A DNA stretch of 64,000 nucleotides from an uncultured Clostridia bacterium (GCA_944372585.1 CALVZQ010000004.1:92660-156659); one strand, 5' to 3'; positions 31,955 to 41,291 are shown, counted from the first letter of the stretch. The notes: generated by a model from the letters alone, not told the origin. Made by a program: numbers and translations.

Positions 31955-33352
31955 ATGGAAAATTTTGATGTTATCATTGTTGGTGGCGGGCCTGCTGGGC
32001 TTTTTGCCACATATGAACTTAAAGAAAAAAACAAAAAATTGAAAGTATGTTTGATTGATCAAGGCAGAAAAGCAAAAAATAGAGTCTGTCCGATGAAACA
32101 AGGGCATGCCTGCGCAAATTGTAATCCTTGTCAAATTTTGTCCGGTTTTGGTGGTGCAGGAACTTTCAGTGATGGAAAACTCAACTTTATTCCAAAACTT
32201 GGGAAAAGTGATCTTTTTAAGTATATGAGTGAAAGTGAGGCCTATAAAATTATTGATGACACTGAAGAAATCTTCAATAAGTTTGGAATGGATGCTGAAA
32301 TTTATCCAAAAAATGATGAGAAGAGCGAAGAAATCAAAAGAGAAGTAACTTTAAGAGGTGCCAGATTGCTTCTCATCAAGCAAAAACACTTAGGCTCTGA
32401 CACTTTGCCAAATCACATAGAAAAATTTACTGATTATCTTGAAAATGAAGGTGTAAAAATTATTGAAAGTGGCAATGTTTTGGATATTGAACAAGACAAA
32501 AATAATTTGAATGTTGTTACATATCAAAAAGACGGGAAAAATTTAAAGATGTCCGCAAAATATGTTGTTGTCGCACCTGGACGAAGTGGTGCTGAATGGA
32601 TGCAAGCTTTGCTTGATAGACACAACATTCCATACAATTCTCAAAGTATAGAAATCGGCGTCCGTGTGGAAGTTAGAAAGGAAATTTTGCAAAAAATCAC
32701 CGACGTAATTTACGATCCAACAATTTTCATTAAAACAAAAACTTATGGTGACGAAATAAGAACTTTCTGCACCAACCCAGGCGGATTTGTGGCAAAAGAA
32801 AATTATTACGGTTATATTTGTGTAAATGGTCACGCACTCAAAAACACTAAATCCAACAACTCCAATTTTGCCTTTATTTCCAAAGTAACTTTGACACAAC
32901 CAGCAACAAACACGCGTCTGTATGGCGAATCAATCGCTCGCATTGCCAATGTACTTGGTGACAACAAACCTATCATTCAGACTCTCAAAGACCTGAAGCA
33001 AGGCAGACGCAGTGAGTGGCACAAAATTAATAAAGGCTTCATCGAGCCAACACTTAAAGATTGTGTCGCTGGTGACCTTGCCCTTGTTATGCCATACAGA
33101 ATAATAACAAACATTTTGGAAGGTTTGGAAGAACTGGATAAGATAATCCCAGGTGTAAACAATGACGAAACCTTGCTTTATGGTCCAGAAATCAAATTCT
33201 TCTCAAATGAAATTGAAACAGACAACAATTTCAAAGCAGAAGGAAAGCCACTATACTTTATCGGTGATGGAGCTGGAAAAGCAGGCAACATTGTTGTTGC
33301 GGCAGCCACTGGACTTATTGCTGCAAGAGATATAATTTCACGTTTAAAATAG
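31955..33352 (+). CDS. FAD-dependent dehydrogenase (COG2509-like)
   Basis: A 465-residue flavoprotein. The dinucleotide-binding motif is DVIIVGGGPAGLFATYEL at residues 5-22. A cysteine-rich stretch, CPMKQGHACANCNPCQI near 46-62, is typical of this uncharacterised dehydrogenase group and may be redox active. GFGGAGTFSDGKLNF follows it, and the C-terminal FAD contact is LYFIGDGAGKAGNIVVAAATG near 428. Reaction and electron partner are unknown. TTTGGAGGAAAT precedes the ATG. It is monocistronic, closed by a strong terminator. Confidence 0.88.
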   Translation: MENFDVIIVGGGPAGLFATYELKEKNKKLKVCLIDQGRKAKNRVCPMKQGHACANCNPCQILSGFGGAGTFSDGKLNFIPKLGKSDLFKYMSESEAYKIIDDTEEIFNKFGMDAEIYPKNDEKSEEIKREVTLRGARLLLIKQKHLGSDTLPNHIEKFTDYLENEGVKIIESGNVLDIEQDKNNLNVVTYQKDGKNLKMSAKYVVVAPGRSGAEWMQALLDRHNIPYNSQSIEIGVRVEVRKEILQKITDVIYDPTIFIKTKTYGDEIRTFCTNPGGFVAKENYYGYICVNGHALKNTKSNNSNFAFISKVTLTQPATNTRLYGESIARIANVLGDNKPIIQTLKDLKQGRRSEWHKINKGFIEPTLKDCVAGDLALVMPYRIITNILEGLEELDKIIPGVNNDETLLYGPEIKFFSNEIETDNNFKAEGKPLYFIGDGAGKAGNIVVAAATGLIAARDIISRLK

Positions 33353-33376
33353 GTGTCACTGACACCTATTTTTTTG
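33346..33376 (+). terminator. Terminator of the FAD-dependent dehydrogenase gene
   Basis: AAATAGGTGTC and GACACCTATTT pair with a three-base loop, followed by T residues. The stem includes the stop codon. Confidence 0.85.
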
Positions 33377-33524
33377 TATTATGAAAACAAATAAAAAATA
33401 TCAAGAATATTAAAAATATTTGATAAAAAACATAAAAATAAACAAATTTTCAAATATTAAAATTGAGAATGAAAAAAGTTTAGATTTGAAAAAATACCAT
33501 GATATTATATTGTCATTTTTCTCT

Positions 33525-33557
33525 AAAAAAAGAAGGCAAAATTATTAACTTCGCCCT
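33525..33557 (-). terminator. Terminator of the rpoZ-to-HAD gene operon
   Basis: On the minus strand AGGGCGAA pairs with TTTGCCTT (two G-U pairs), followed by TTTTTTT. It lies just after the HAD gene stop. The 150 bases between this and the previous terminator are very AT-rich, and I see nothing in them. Confidence 0.6.
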
Positions 33558-33560
33558 GTT

Positions 33561-34199
33561 TTATTTTATGTATTTTCTGCAATCAAGAATTTTGTTTTTT
33601 GTGAAATATTCGTAAATTTGATTGAAATCGCCATTGAAATGCAAAGTTTTGATTGAAAGTTGTTTCGCAGGTTCAATGTCGCTGCTCAAGCTATCGCCAA
33701 TCATCAGCATCTCCTCTGGCAAACACTTTTCTTTTTTCATTATTTTTTTCAAAAGAACAGATTTGGATTTGTCTTTTGCACATAAATCCACAGAATACAT
33801 CTTTTTGAAACATTTTTCATCAATTCCATACAATTTGGTATAATGTTTCAGATAATTTTGTGCAGATAATGAGACCACATACAAATGATAATATTTGCTG
33901 AGTTCTTTTAAGAGATCTGCGTTGATGACCTTAACTTCTTTTGTCGCATGCTCATAAATATTATATTTTAGGAATTTCTTGAACCTTCTATGCCCAAAAC
34001 CTTCCTTCTCTGCCATAATGCAGATATCTCGCACCTTAAGAGATTTCCATAATTCATGTTTTTTTATTATTTCTTGGTAGTCCGATTTGTTATTCACAAC
34101 AAACTGCACAAAATTCTCAAAAAATGCAAACCATTTTTTGCCCCAAACATCTCCAACATAAAGAGTGTCATCAAAATCAAAAACTATTGTCTTAATCAT
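33561..34199 (-). CDS. HAD-superfamily hydrolase
   Basis: A 212-residue haloacid-dehalogenase-type phosphatase. Motif I is VFDFDDTLYVGD near residue 6 (nucleophile and acid aspartates), motif II VVSLSA near 113, motif III lysine near 150 (KDKSKSVLLKKIM), and motif IV MLMIGDSLSSDIEPAKQL near 163. The helical cap lies between residues 20 and 85. Substrate unknown. It starts 12 bases after rpe with GGTGA and is the last gene of the long operon. A role in removing phosphorylated side products is possible but not shown. Confidence 0.85.
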   Translation of the reverse strand: MIKTIVFDFDDTLYVGDVWGKKWFAFFENFVQFVVNNKSDYQEIIKKHELWKSLKVRDICIMAEKEGFGHRRFKKFLKYNIYEHATKEVKVINADLLKELSKYYHLYVVSLSAQNYLKHYTKLYGIDEKCFKKMYSVDLCAKDKSKSVLLKKIMKKEKCLPEEMLMIGDSLSSDIEPAKQLSIKTLHFNGDFNQIYEYFTKNKILDCRKYIK

Positions 34200-34211
34200 A
34201 TTTCACCATTT

Positions 34212-34892
34212 TTAATAATTTTTTTGTTCCTCTCCACGAAGTTCTTGAACGGCAAGTTGTCTGTTTTTGCTGTTGTAAACATATGTTCCGCTGACCAAAA
34301 TGTCAACTCCACATTCAATCAGTTTTTTTGCAGTTTCAGGATTGACTCCGCCATCAAATTCAATCTTGAAATTCAAGTTGTTTGATTGTCTAAATTCATA
34401 AATCTCCCTGACTTTGTCATAGGTTTCGTCCAAGATTTTTTGACCACTTGCCCCTGGTTCAACTCCCATAACCAAAATGACATCACAATTAAAGGCAAAA
34501 GAACGTACATCTTTGAAAGGTGTTCCAGGTTTCAATGAAATTCCTGCCAATGTGTCATTTTCTTGAATATATTTCAAAACATTAACCAGATCTTCTTTGT
34601 TTTCAAATGCTTCGTAATGCACCGTGACAATGTTTGCTCCTGCCTCAATATATTTTGGAACATCATTCAAAGGCTCATTAACCATCAAATGAACATCAAG
34701 CATGATGGCACTGTTTAGGTTGACACTTTTGACAAGATTGAAATCATAGGTGTTTTTAGACACAAAATTTTCATTCATAACATCACAATGCAAAAAATCT
34801 GCAACTCCTTGCATTTGTTTGGCATATTCGATTATGTTTTGATAGTCACTGATAGGGTCAGTTGACACAGATATATCAACACGTTTTTTCAT
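34212..34892 (-). CDS. rpe: Ribulose-phosphate 3-epimerase
   Basis: Pentose phosphate enzyme interconverting ribulose-5-phosphate and xylulose-5-phosphate. The 226-residue TIM barrel keeps the known landmarks: FLHCDVMNENFV near residue 32, MLDVHLMV near 65, VHYEAF near 91, VMGVEPGASGQ near 142 and EFDGGVN near 173. It is somewhat diverged, with MNENFV in place of the usual MDGHFV, and VEPGASGQ instead of VNPGFGGQ. The start at 34892 follows GGGAG; an earlier in-frame ATG at 34937 has none. It follows rsgA as in many Firmicutes. Confidence 0.9.
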   Translation of the reverse strand: MKKRVDISVSTDPISDYQNIIEYAKQMQGVADFLHCDVMNENFVSKNTYDFNLVKSVNLNSAIMLDVHLMVNEPLNDVPKYIEAGANIVTVHYEAFENKEDLVNVLKYIQENDTLAGISLKPGTPFKDVRSFAFNCDVILVMGVEPGASGQKILDETYDKVREIYEFRQSNNLNFKIEFDGGVNPETAKKLIECGVDILVSGTYVYNSKNRQLAVQELRGEEQKNY

Positions 34893-34944
34893 ATATTCTC
34901 CCTTTTTTATTCTAACAAAAAGTTGCCACAATTTCAAATCATTA

Positions 34945-35790
34945 TCAGTATCTTTTTATATTTTTCACGGTATGATAAAGTTTTAAATAATTTTCATATC
35001 TTTCTTTTGAAATTTCTCCGTTTTTGACCGCTTTGACAACTCCACAATCTTTGTCTGTCAAATGTGCACAACTTTTGTATTTGCACTTTTCGGCAAAATT
35101 CAAAAATTCTGGATAATAACTCTTGATTTCATCTTCTCTGATGTCTAAAAGTCTTTCATCAAGTTTGGAAAATCCAGCGGTGTCGGCAAGATAATTTCCC
35201 TTCCCAAACTCAAAAAGTTGCACAGTTCTTGTTGTCTGCTTTCCTCTTTCAATTTTTTTGCTGAACGTATCAACTTTTGCGACTTCTTCTTTTTTCAGTG
35301 CATTGATTATGGAAGATTTTCCAACAGCGCTTTGCCCCGCAAGCACACAAATTCCTTTGATTTGATTTTTCAATTTCATAACACTGTCATCAAAACTGGA
35401 AAAAATCATCGTTTTTGCAATTTTTTTATAGATTTTTTCAACATTTTTGCAATATTCTTCGTCCAAATCTTTTTTGTTTATGCAAACTATTGGTTCAATT
35501 GCATTCAGCCTGCAAAACAAAATCATTTTGTCAACCGTGTATAGGTCAGCCTTTGGAACAGGTGCAACGACAATAAACATTCTGTCAATGTTTGCGACCG
35601 GTGGACGAATTAAAACATTTTTTCTCTTGTCAATTTTGAAAATGGCATCATCTTCATCAAGAAAAACATAATCTCCCACAAAAATTCCGTCTTTTTTCAA
35701 AACCTTTCTTGCAACAGTTGTGACAGTTTTGTTCCCAAGCGAAACTGTGAAAAGATCTGCCTGTTTTTTCAATACCAACCCTCTAAGCAT
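34945..35790 (-). CDS. rsgA: Small ribosomal subunit biogenesis GTPase RsgA
   Basis: Circularly permuted GTPase that checks maturation of the 30S subunit. The 281 residues have an N-terminal OB-fold (about 1-65), then the permuted G motifs: G4 CINKKDL near 103, G1 GQSAVGKSSIIN near 152, G3 DTAGF near 198 and a C-terminal zinc-binding region (CKYKSCAHLTDKDCGV near 235). Start ATG with GGAGGTGTGA overlaps the rlmN end by eight bases. In most relatives prpC and prkC lie just upstream of rsgA; here they are absent. Confidence 0.95.
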   Translation of the reverse strand: MLRGLVLKKQADLFTVSLGNKTVTTVARKVLKKDGIFVGDYVFLDEDDAIFKIDKRKNVLIRPPVANIDRMFIVVAPVPKADLYTVDKMILFCRLNAIEPIVCINKKDLDEEYCKNVEKIYKKIAKTMIFSSFDDSVMKLKNQIKGICVLAGQSAVGKSSIINALKKEEVAKVDTFSKKIERGKQTTRTVQLFEFGKGNYLADTAGFSKLDERLLDIREDEIKSYYPEFLNFAEKCKYKSCAHLTDKDCGVVKAVKNGEISKERYENYLKLYHTVKNIKRY

Positions 35791-36811
35791 TCACACCTCC
35801 AACTCTGTTTCTAAGTTGTCCGCAAGCCCCCTCAATATCTTCGCCCATTGTTCGTCTTACTGTGGCATTAATTCCAAGTTTTTCCAATTTTCCAGCAATC
35901 ACATAAGCTTTCTTTCTCGTCACCCCAAGCAAAGATTTCTCTTTGACTGAGTTAAGTGGAATCAAATTCACATGACAGGTTTTTCCCTTCAAAATTTGTG
36001 CAAGTTCTCTTATCTCTTTTTCTCCGTCATTGACGCCTTCAATGAGAGAATATTCAAACTCAAGTCTTCTTCCAGTCTTGTCAAAATAATAATCACACGC
36101 TTTCAAAATTTCTTCAATGCTGTACGCATTTGCAATCGGCATGATTGTCTTTCTAAGCTCATCATTTGGTGCGTGCAAAGAAATTGTCAATGTCACAGAA
36201 AAACCGTCATCAGCAAGTTTGTATATGTTTGGAACAATTCCGCAAGTTGACAATGAGATGTTTCTTTGACTGATGTTCAATCCATTTTCATCAGAAACCA
36301 ACTTCAAAAATTTTGTGACATTTTCATAGTTGTCCAAAGGTTCTCCGCATCCCATAAGCACAACATTTGTCACTTTTCTTTCTTTAAGTGTTCCGCCAAG
36401 CAAACGATTGAAAAACAAAATTTGAAGCAAAATTTCACCTGCGCTCAAATTTCTCTGCAAACCATTCAGTGTTGAGGCACAGAACTTGCACCCCATTCTG
36501 CAACCAACTTGCGTCGAAACACAGACTGTGTAGCCATATTTATACTTAAGCAAAACACTTTCAACAATGCTTCCGTCAAAAAGTTTCAGAGCAACTTTTT
36601 GAGTTCCGTCATCACTGAAAAAATGTGCAACTACTTCATACTTTGGAAAATCCTTTTCAATTTCGTCCTTAAATGACTTTGGCAAATTTGAAATCTCCTC
36701 CAAGTTTTTGCCAAGAATGCAACCTTCGTAGAGTTGTTTCGCTCTGTATGACGGTTGCCCATGTTCTTTCACATATTCCGTAAGTTCTTGCAAATTCATG
36801 TCCAAAATCAT
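35783..36811 (-). CDS. rlmN: Dual-specificity RNA methyltransferase RlmN
   Basis: Radical-SAM enzyme that methylates C2 of A2503 in 23S rRNA and of A37 in some tRNAs. The 342 residues carry the CxxxCxxC cluster in QVGCRMGCKFCAST near residue 100, the SAM-binding GCGEPLDNYE near 160, LSTCGIVP near 192, and the catalytic cysteine in EDIEGACGQL near the end. The frame extends to 36892, but ATG at 36811 overlaps the fmt stop as ATGA and gives the normal N-terminus. The rsmB gene that commonly separates fmt and rlmN is missing. Confidence 0.95.
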   Translation of the reverse strand: MILDMNLQELTEYVKEHGQPSYRAKQLYEGCILGKNLEEISNLPKSFKDEIEKDFPKYEVVAHFFSDDGTQKVALKLFDGSIVESVLLKYKYGYTVCVSTQVGCRMGCKFCASTLNGLQRNLSAGEILLQILFFNRLLGGTLKERKVTNVVLMGCGEPLDNYENVTKFLKLVSDENGLNISQRNISLSTCGIVPNIYKLADDGFSVTLTISLHAPNDELRKTIMPIANAYSIEEILKACDYYFDKTGRRLEFEYSLIEGVNDGEKEIRELAQILKGKTCHVNLIPLNSVKEKSLLGVTRKKAYVIAGKLEKLGINATVRRTMGEDIEGACGQLRNRVGGVNA

Positions 36812-37722
36812 AGACTCACCGCCATTGTCTTGAATCTGTAACCATTCAGAAAACTGCTTGCGTCCATAACCTTTCCGCCAGAGGCCTGACATTTCAAAAT
36901 TTCAAAAACACCGTCCGCTGCTTGAATCTGAAAATGTTTTTTTGTTGAAATGATTTGCCCAACAGGTGCATCAGTGCTCATATTTGCAACCTTTGCTTTG
37001 TAAACCTTGATTCTATCTTCCCCCAAATGAAAGAATGCCACAGGGTTTTCGCAAAATGCTCTAACCTTGTTGACCAGACTTTGAGCTGACATAGAAAAAT
37101 CAAGAAGGGCGTCTTCTTTTTGAATAAGTTTAACAAAAGTTGCCTTGCTGTCGTCCTGTGGCGTTCTGATTGCATTTCCATTTTCAATTTTGTGCAAAGT
37201 TTCAATCAAAAGGTCAAGTCCAACCTTTGCAAGTTTGTCAAGAAGAGAAACATAGTCATCTTCTGGCAAGATTTCCACTTCTTTTTGAACAAAAATATCT
37301 CCATCGTCCATGCCAACTTCAGTCTTCATGATTGACACACCTGTCATTGTGTCACCATTCAAAAGTGCACTTTGAATTGGAGTTGCTCCACGATATTTTG
37401 GAAGCATTGAAGGATGAACATTTATGCAAGGTTTCAAGTCAAGAAAACTCTTTGGAAGGATTTTACCATAGGAAGCAGTCACAGCCAAGTCATAATCCAT
37501 AGCCTTGAAATCTTCAATGTGTTCCCTAATTTTCTCAAATTGATAAACTGGAACACCTTTTTCTCTTGCAATCTCCACGATGTGTGGTGTTTTCATCTTG
37601 TTGCCTCGACCCGCTGGCTTATCATTTTGACAAACCACTCCAACAACATCAAAATTGTTGTCAAAAAGTCCCTGCAAAATGATTTCAGCAAATCTTGGAG
37701 TTCCAAAAAACAATATCTTCAT
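36808..37722 (-). CDS. fmt: Methionyl-tRNA formyltransferase
   Basis: Formylates initiator methionyl-tRNA using 10-formyltetrahydrofolate. The 304 residues start KILFFGTPRFAE and contain the catalytic asparagine-histidine and flexible loop NVHPSMLPKYRGATPIQ near residue 105, and VGMDDGDI near 142 with the catalytic aspartate. The C-terminal OB domain runs from ~205. Start ATG at 37722 overlaps the def stop (TGATG), so translation is coupled. The pairing with def, its functional opposite, is the standard arrangement. Confidence 0.96.
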   Translation of the reverse strand: MKILFFGTPRFAEIILQGLFDNNFDVVGVVCQNDKPAGRGNKMKTPHIVEIAREKGVPVYQFEKIREHIEDFKAMDYDLAVTASYGKILPKSFLDLKPCINVHPSMLPKYRGATPIQSALLNGDTMTGVSIMKTEVGMDDGDIFVQKEVEILPEDDYVSLLDKLAKVGLDLLIETLHKIENGNAIRTPQDDSKATFVKLIQKEDALLDFSMSAQSLVNKVRAFCENPVAFFHLGEDRIKVYKAKVANMSTDAPVGQIISTKKHFQIQAADGVFEILKCQASGGKVMDASSFLNGYRFKTMAVSL

Positions 37723-38198
37723 CAAACCACCCCATGCTCTTTTTTATATTCTCTTCCTTCTTCCGTCAAATCAACAAAAAGAATGCCATTCAAATGGTCA
37801 ATCTCGTGGCAAACACAACGAGCAATATAATCTTCTGCTTCAAATTCAAAAGGCTTTCCATGTCTGTCTTGTGCAACAATTTTGACATACCTAGGTCTTG
37901 GGACATCGCAATAGAAACCAGGAATGCTCAAACACCCTTCGCTGTTTGTAACTTTCCCTTTTGTCTTAACAATTTCTGGATTGATGATTTCCAAATATTC
38001 TTCAGGCTCAATTTCAATGACGATTGCACGGCGAAGAACCCCCACTTGAACAGCAGAAATTCCAACACCTTTTTTCTCAATCATAGTTGCTTTCATATCA
38101 TCAAGAAGAATGCCAAGAGAATCATCAAAAGCAGTCACCGGTTTTGATTTTTTTCTCAAAGTTTCATTCCCCAAAGTCACAATTTTTCTTGTTGCCAT
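37722..38198 (-). CDS. def: Peptide deformylase
   Basis: Metalloenzyme removing the formyl group from nascent proteins. The 158 residues hold the three motifs: GVGISAVQVG near residue 44, EGCLSIPG near 88 with the metal cysteine, and CHEIDHLNG near 131 with HExxH. The length is that of the short type I class. AAGGAGATT precedes the ATG at 38198, 14 bases after priA. Nothing unusual is seen except a basic, lysine-rich C-terminus. Confidence 0.96.
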   Translation of the reverse strand: MATRKIVTLGNETLRKKSKPVTAFDDSLGILLDDMKATMIEKKGVGISAVQVGVLRRAIVIEIEPEEYLEIINPEIVKTKGKVTNSEGCLSIPGFYCDVPRPRYVKIVAQDRHGKPFEFEAEDYIARCVCHEIDHLNGILFVDLTEEGREYKKEHGVV

Positions 38199-38212
38199 AT
38201 AAATCTCCTTAA

Positions 38213-40384
38213 TTAACTCAAATTGTTTGGATTAATTTCAAAAAAGACGCTGGATTTGCATTTTTCATCAACACAATCATATATTTTCTTTTCAATTTCA
38301 TCAGCCTTGTCGAGTTTGAATCTCATCATAATTTGGTATCTAAATTTGTTCTTGATTTTGTTGAGTGGCGCTTTCATAACATCAAGATAGACAAAATCTT
38401 CAGCATATGCATCTCTCACTTCTTTGACTTTATTATAACACACTTTGCACTCTTGTGCCACAGTATTTTCATTTTCGTGCGTAAACAAAATTCTGACAAT
38501 GCGTGCATAAGGCGGGAAGTTTGTAACCTTTCTCAAGTTTGCTTCTTTTTTGAAAAAGCCTTTATAGTCATAGTTGCTTGCAAATCTATAGACATAGTGT
38601 CTTGGACTGTAGGTCTGTAAAATCACTCTCCCTTGAGATGCACTTCTTCCTGCTCTGCCTGCAACCTGTGTGATGAGTTGGAATGTTCTTTCAATTGAGC
38701 GGTAATCTGATTGATACAAACTTTGGTCAGCATCAACAATCCCAACCAAAACAACATCTTCAAAATCATGCCCTTTTGCAATCATCTGTGTACCAACCAA
38801 GATCGCTGGTTTTGTGTTTCTAAACTCATTCAAAATTTCTCTGTGGCCATTCTTTTTTGAAGTGGTGTCATTGTCCATTCTCAAAATTCGCACATCAGGG
38901 AAAAGTTTGTGAAGTTCTTCAACAACTCTTTCAGTGCCAATTGCCCCTTGCTTGATGTCGCGACTTCCACAACTTGGGCACACATCAAGAGCCCTAAACC
39001 TTTTTCCGCAGTAATGACACTTGAGTTTGTTCTCCGTTCTGTGATAGACAAGTGACACATCACAATCTGTGCATTTGGCAACATAACCACACTGTCTGCA
39101 ACGTTGAAACGAAGAAAAACCACGTCTGTTGATGAAAATCATTGCTTGTTTCTTCTGCTCAATGACATTTTTAAGTTCATAAATCAGCGGAATGGCAAAA
39201 ATTTGATTGTTGCCCTGTCGCATTTCCATGAGCATATCAATGACAACAATTTTTGGCATTTCCATTCCATTGACACGAACAGGCATTTCAACAAGTTGAT
39301 ACTCCCCATCAATCGCCTTGGAATAACTTTCAATTGAAGGTGTTGCACTTCCAAAAACAAGTGTGCAATCGTTGTATTTTCTTCTGAACTCTGCAACCAT
39401 GTGAGTGTCATATCTTGGATTGCTTTCCGAAACATAACTCTGCTCATGCTCTTCGTCAATGATAATGATTCCCAAATTTTCAATCGGCGTAAAGATTGCC
39501 GACCTTGCACCAACGACAACTCTTGCTTCTCCAAAGAAAATTCTTTTCCACTCATCAAAGCGTTCTCCAGCAGAAAGTCCACTGTGAATAAGTGCCACTT
39601 TTTCACCAAAGCGTGCTTTGAAATTTGCCAAAACTTGAGGTGTCAAAGAAATCTCAGGAACAAGCATGAGTGCAGTTTTGTCAAGAGCAAGTTGCCTTTC
39701 AATCAAATTCATATAGACTTCTGTTTTTCCGCTTCCAGTCACGCCATGAAGAAGATAGGTTTTGTTTTCTGTGATTGTGTCCACCGCTCTTTGTTGCAAT
39801 GCAGTCAAAACTCTGTGTTCGTTTTTTATCTCATCAAAGACTGGAACACGGTTCTCTTGTTTTTCTTCCACCACCACAACACCGTTTTTGACAAGTGCAA
39901 AAAGTGGTGCATATCCAAACTGATTGGAAACATCAGAAAATTTTTGTTTTCCATTTTCTTTCAAAAACTCCACAATTCCCAACTGTTTTTTTGCTCGAGA
40001 AGATGGCATTTGTCCGCCACCTGAAAGAGAAACATACCTGACAATAAGTTCTTTGATTTGATCAGTTCTCATTTCGCTAGGCAAAAACAATCTCAAAATG
40101 CTTGCAAGTTTGAGATGCAGTTTGTCTGCCATGTAGAACATAAGTTCCAACATTTCTTTTTTTATGACAGGGAAATCTTCAATTTTTCGTGAGATAGGTT
40201 TGATTTTGCTTTCGTCAAAGACAGCGACATCTTCAAGACCGACGATAAACCCTTGGAGATTGCGACTGCCAAAAGGAACAATCACCCTTTCTCCAACTTG
40301 CACAGACATATCATCTGGGACGCGATATTCAAAAACTTTGTCCAAAGCCTTAGCGTCTTGGTCAATTATGATTTTTGCGAACAA
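38213..40384 (-). CDS. priA: Primosomal protein PriA (replication restart helicase), TTG start
   Basis: Helicase that reloads the replisome at stalled forks. In 723 residues: N-terminal 3'-DNA-binding domain (1-105), Walker A HGVTGSGKTEVYMNLI near 213, the DEAH-type box IIDEEHEQSY near 310, the zinc-binding cysteine set CRQCGYVAKCTDCD, CHYCGKRF and CPSCGS between about 432 and 475, and helicase motif VI QVAGRAGR near 567. The start is TTG at 40384 behind GGGAG, and it overlaps the upstream kinase gene by 23 bases. No ATG near there gives the conserved first residues. Confidence 0.94.
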   Translation of the reverse strand: MFAKIIIDQDAKALDKVFEYRVPDDMSVQVGERVIVPFGSRNLQGFIVGLEDVAVFDESKIKPISRKIEDFPVIKKEMLELMFYMADKLHLKLASILRLFLPSEMRTDQIKELIVRYVSLSGGGQMPSSRAKKQLGIVEFLKENGKQKFSDVSNQFGYAPLFALVKNGVVVVEEKQENRVPVFDEIKNEHRVLTALQQRAVDTITENKTYLLHGVTGSGKTEVYMNLIERQLALDKTALMLVPEISLTPQVLANFKARFGEKVALIHSGLSAGERFDEWKRIFFGEARVVVGARSAIFTPIENLGIIIIDEEHEQSYVSESNPRYDTHMVAEFRRKYNDCTLVFGSATPSIESYSKAIDGEYQLVEMPVRVNGMEMPKIVVIDMLMEMRQGNNQIFAIPLIYELKNVIEQKKQAMIFINRRGFSSFQRCRQCGYVAKCTDCDVSLVYHRTENKLKCHYCGKRFRALDVCPSCGSRDIKQGAIGTERVVEELHKLFPDVRILRMDNDTTSKKNGHREILNEFRNTKPAILVGTQMIAKGHDFEDVVLVGIVDADQSLYQSDYRSIERTFQLITQVAGRAGRSASQGRVILQTYSPRHYVYRFASNYDYKGFFKKEANLRKVTNFPPYARIVRILFTHENENTVAQECKVCYNKVKEVRDAYAEDFVYLDVMKAPLNKIKNKFRYQIMMRFKLDKADEIEKKIYDCVDEKCKSSVFFEINPNNLS

Positions 40385-41018
40385 ATTTTTCTCCCATATT
40401 TTTAATAATTTTTAAACTTTCGTTATTTGTTTCAATCACATAATCAAATTTAAATTTTTTAGGCAAAACATTCGCTAAAAATTGGCTATCACGAGTTTCA
40501 ATTCTTGAAACAACCTCTTCTCTTGACAAACCGCCTCTTTTCATTCTTCTTTCAATTTCAGTTTCTTTTTCACATTCAAACCACAAACTGACAGATTGTT
40601 CATCAAAACTCATAAAGCAAGTTCCAATACCTTCTACAATTGTCAAGTCTGCTCCCGAATGAAGCCTTATCATACCATTTCGTTTTGTTTTCAGACAAAT
40701 ATCACACCCAACACTTAAAGAATACAACACTGAAACCAATCCATTCCAGAAATATGATTCTTCGCAACATGATGTATATCTTCCTTCATAACTTTTGCCA
40801 TTCAACAACCATTCACACTTGCTGTTGTTTCTAACTTTTGAATCTGTGATGAAATCATCTGTTGAAATCAAATTGACCACTTTCCCTTCCATCTCTAAAA
40901 AATTTTTGATCTTTTGGGCATAAGTGGTCTTTCCTGCTCCACCATTACCAGAAATATATAAAAATTTCTTATCTCCAATCAAATCACATAATTTTCTTAT
41001 ATTTTCAATATCTTCCAT
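40362..41018 (-). CDS. P-loop kinase, uridine-kinase-like
   Basis: A 218-residue NTPase of the uridine/phosphoribulokinase type. Walker A is YISGNGGAGKTTYAQKI near residue 17, followed by NLISTDDFI near 47, where the aspartates match the substrate site of Udk-type kinases, and ADLTIVEGIGTCF near 123. The C-terminal EREKxTEIERRMKRGG-like segment near 150 resembles a lid with arginines. It occupies the place where coaBC usually stands in the gmk-rpoZ-coaBC-priA cluster, but is not related to CoaBC. Substrate unknown. GAGG precedes the start. Confidence 0.72.
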   Translation of the reverse strand: MEDIENIRKLCDLIGDKKFLYISGNGGAGKTTYAQKIKNFLEMEGKVVNLISTDDFITDSKVRNNSKCEWLLNGKSYEGRYTSCCEESYFWNGLVSVLYSLSVGCDICLKTKRNGMIRLHSGADLTIVEGIGTCFMSFDEQSVSLWFECEKETEIERRMKRGGLSREEVVSRIETRDSQFLANVLPKKFKFDYVIETNNESLKIIKNMGEKFVRKNHN

Positions 41019-41028
41019 AAAAACCTCA

Positions 41029-41066
41029 TAAAAAATAATTCTACCGCCATTTGACAGTAGAATTAT
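41029..41066 (-). terminator. Terminator or attenuator between rpoZ and the kinase gene
   Basis: ATAATTCTAC (41035-41044) and GTAGAATTAT (41057-41066) form a ten-base-pair stem; on the minus strand six T residues follow. It may cut most rpoZ transcripts, with partial read-through into priA, as no other promoter is obvious for the kinase gene. Confidence 0.7.
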
Positions 41067-41087
41067 ATCACAAAAATTTTGCCTAAA

Positions 41088-41291
41088 TCAATCATTTAAA
41101 TCGCTTGGAACAACATTGCCTTCATAAATTTCATCAAGGGCAATACTGATTGATTTTTTGTCGGCAGTGGCAAGTTCTGCTCTTCTTGTTGTTTCAATTT
41201 CTTTTGCTCTTTTTGAAGCAATAATCGAAAGAACATATTTGTTTCCATGTGCTTTTTTTGTGAGTTCATCAATAGGTGGTTCAATCATCAT
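41088..41291 (-). CDS. rpoZ: RNA polymerase omega subunit
   Basis: Small subunit that helps assemble RNA polymerase. The 67 residues MMIEPPIDELTKKAHGNKY... with VLSIIASKRAKEIETTR (the conserved AxRAR-like segment) and the acidic ISIALDEIYEGNV end match the family. Of two adjacent ATGs (41291 and 41288) the first is at the better distance from AGGAG. Upstream in-frame codons to 41333 are not part of the gene, because the -10 overlaps them. It is the first gene of the priA operon. Confidence 0.92.
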   Translation of the reverse strand: MMIEPPIDELTKKAHGNKYVLSIIASKRAKEIETTRRAELATADKKSISIALDEIYEGNVVPSDLND

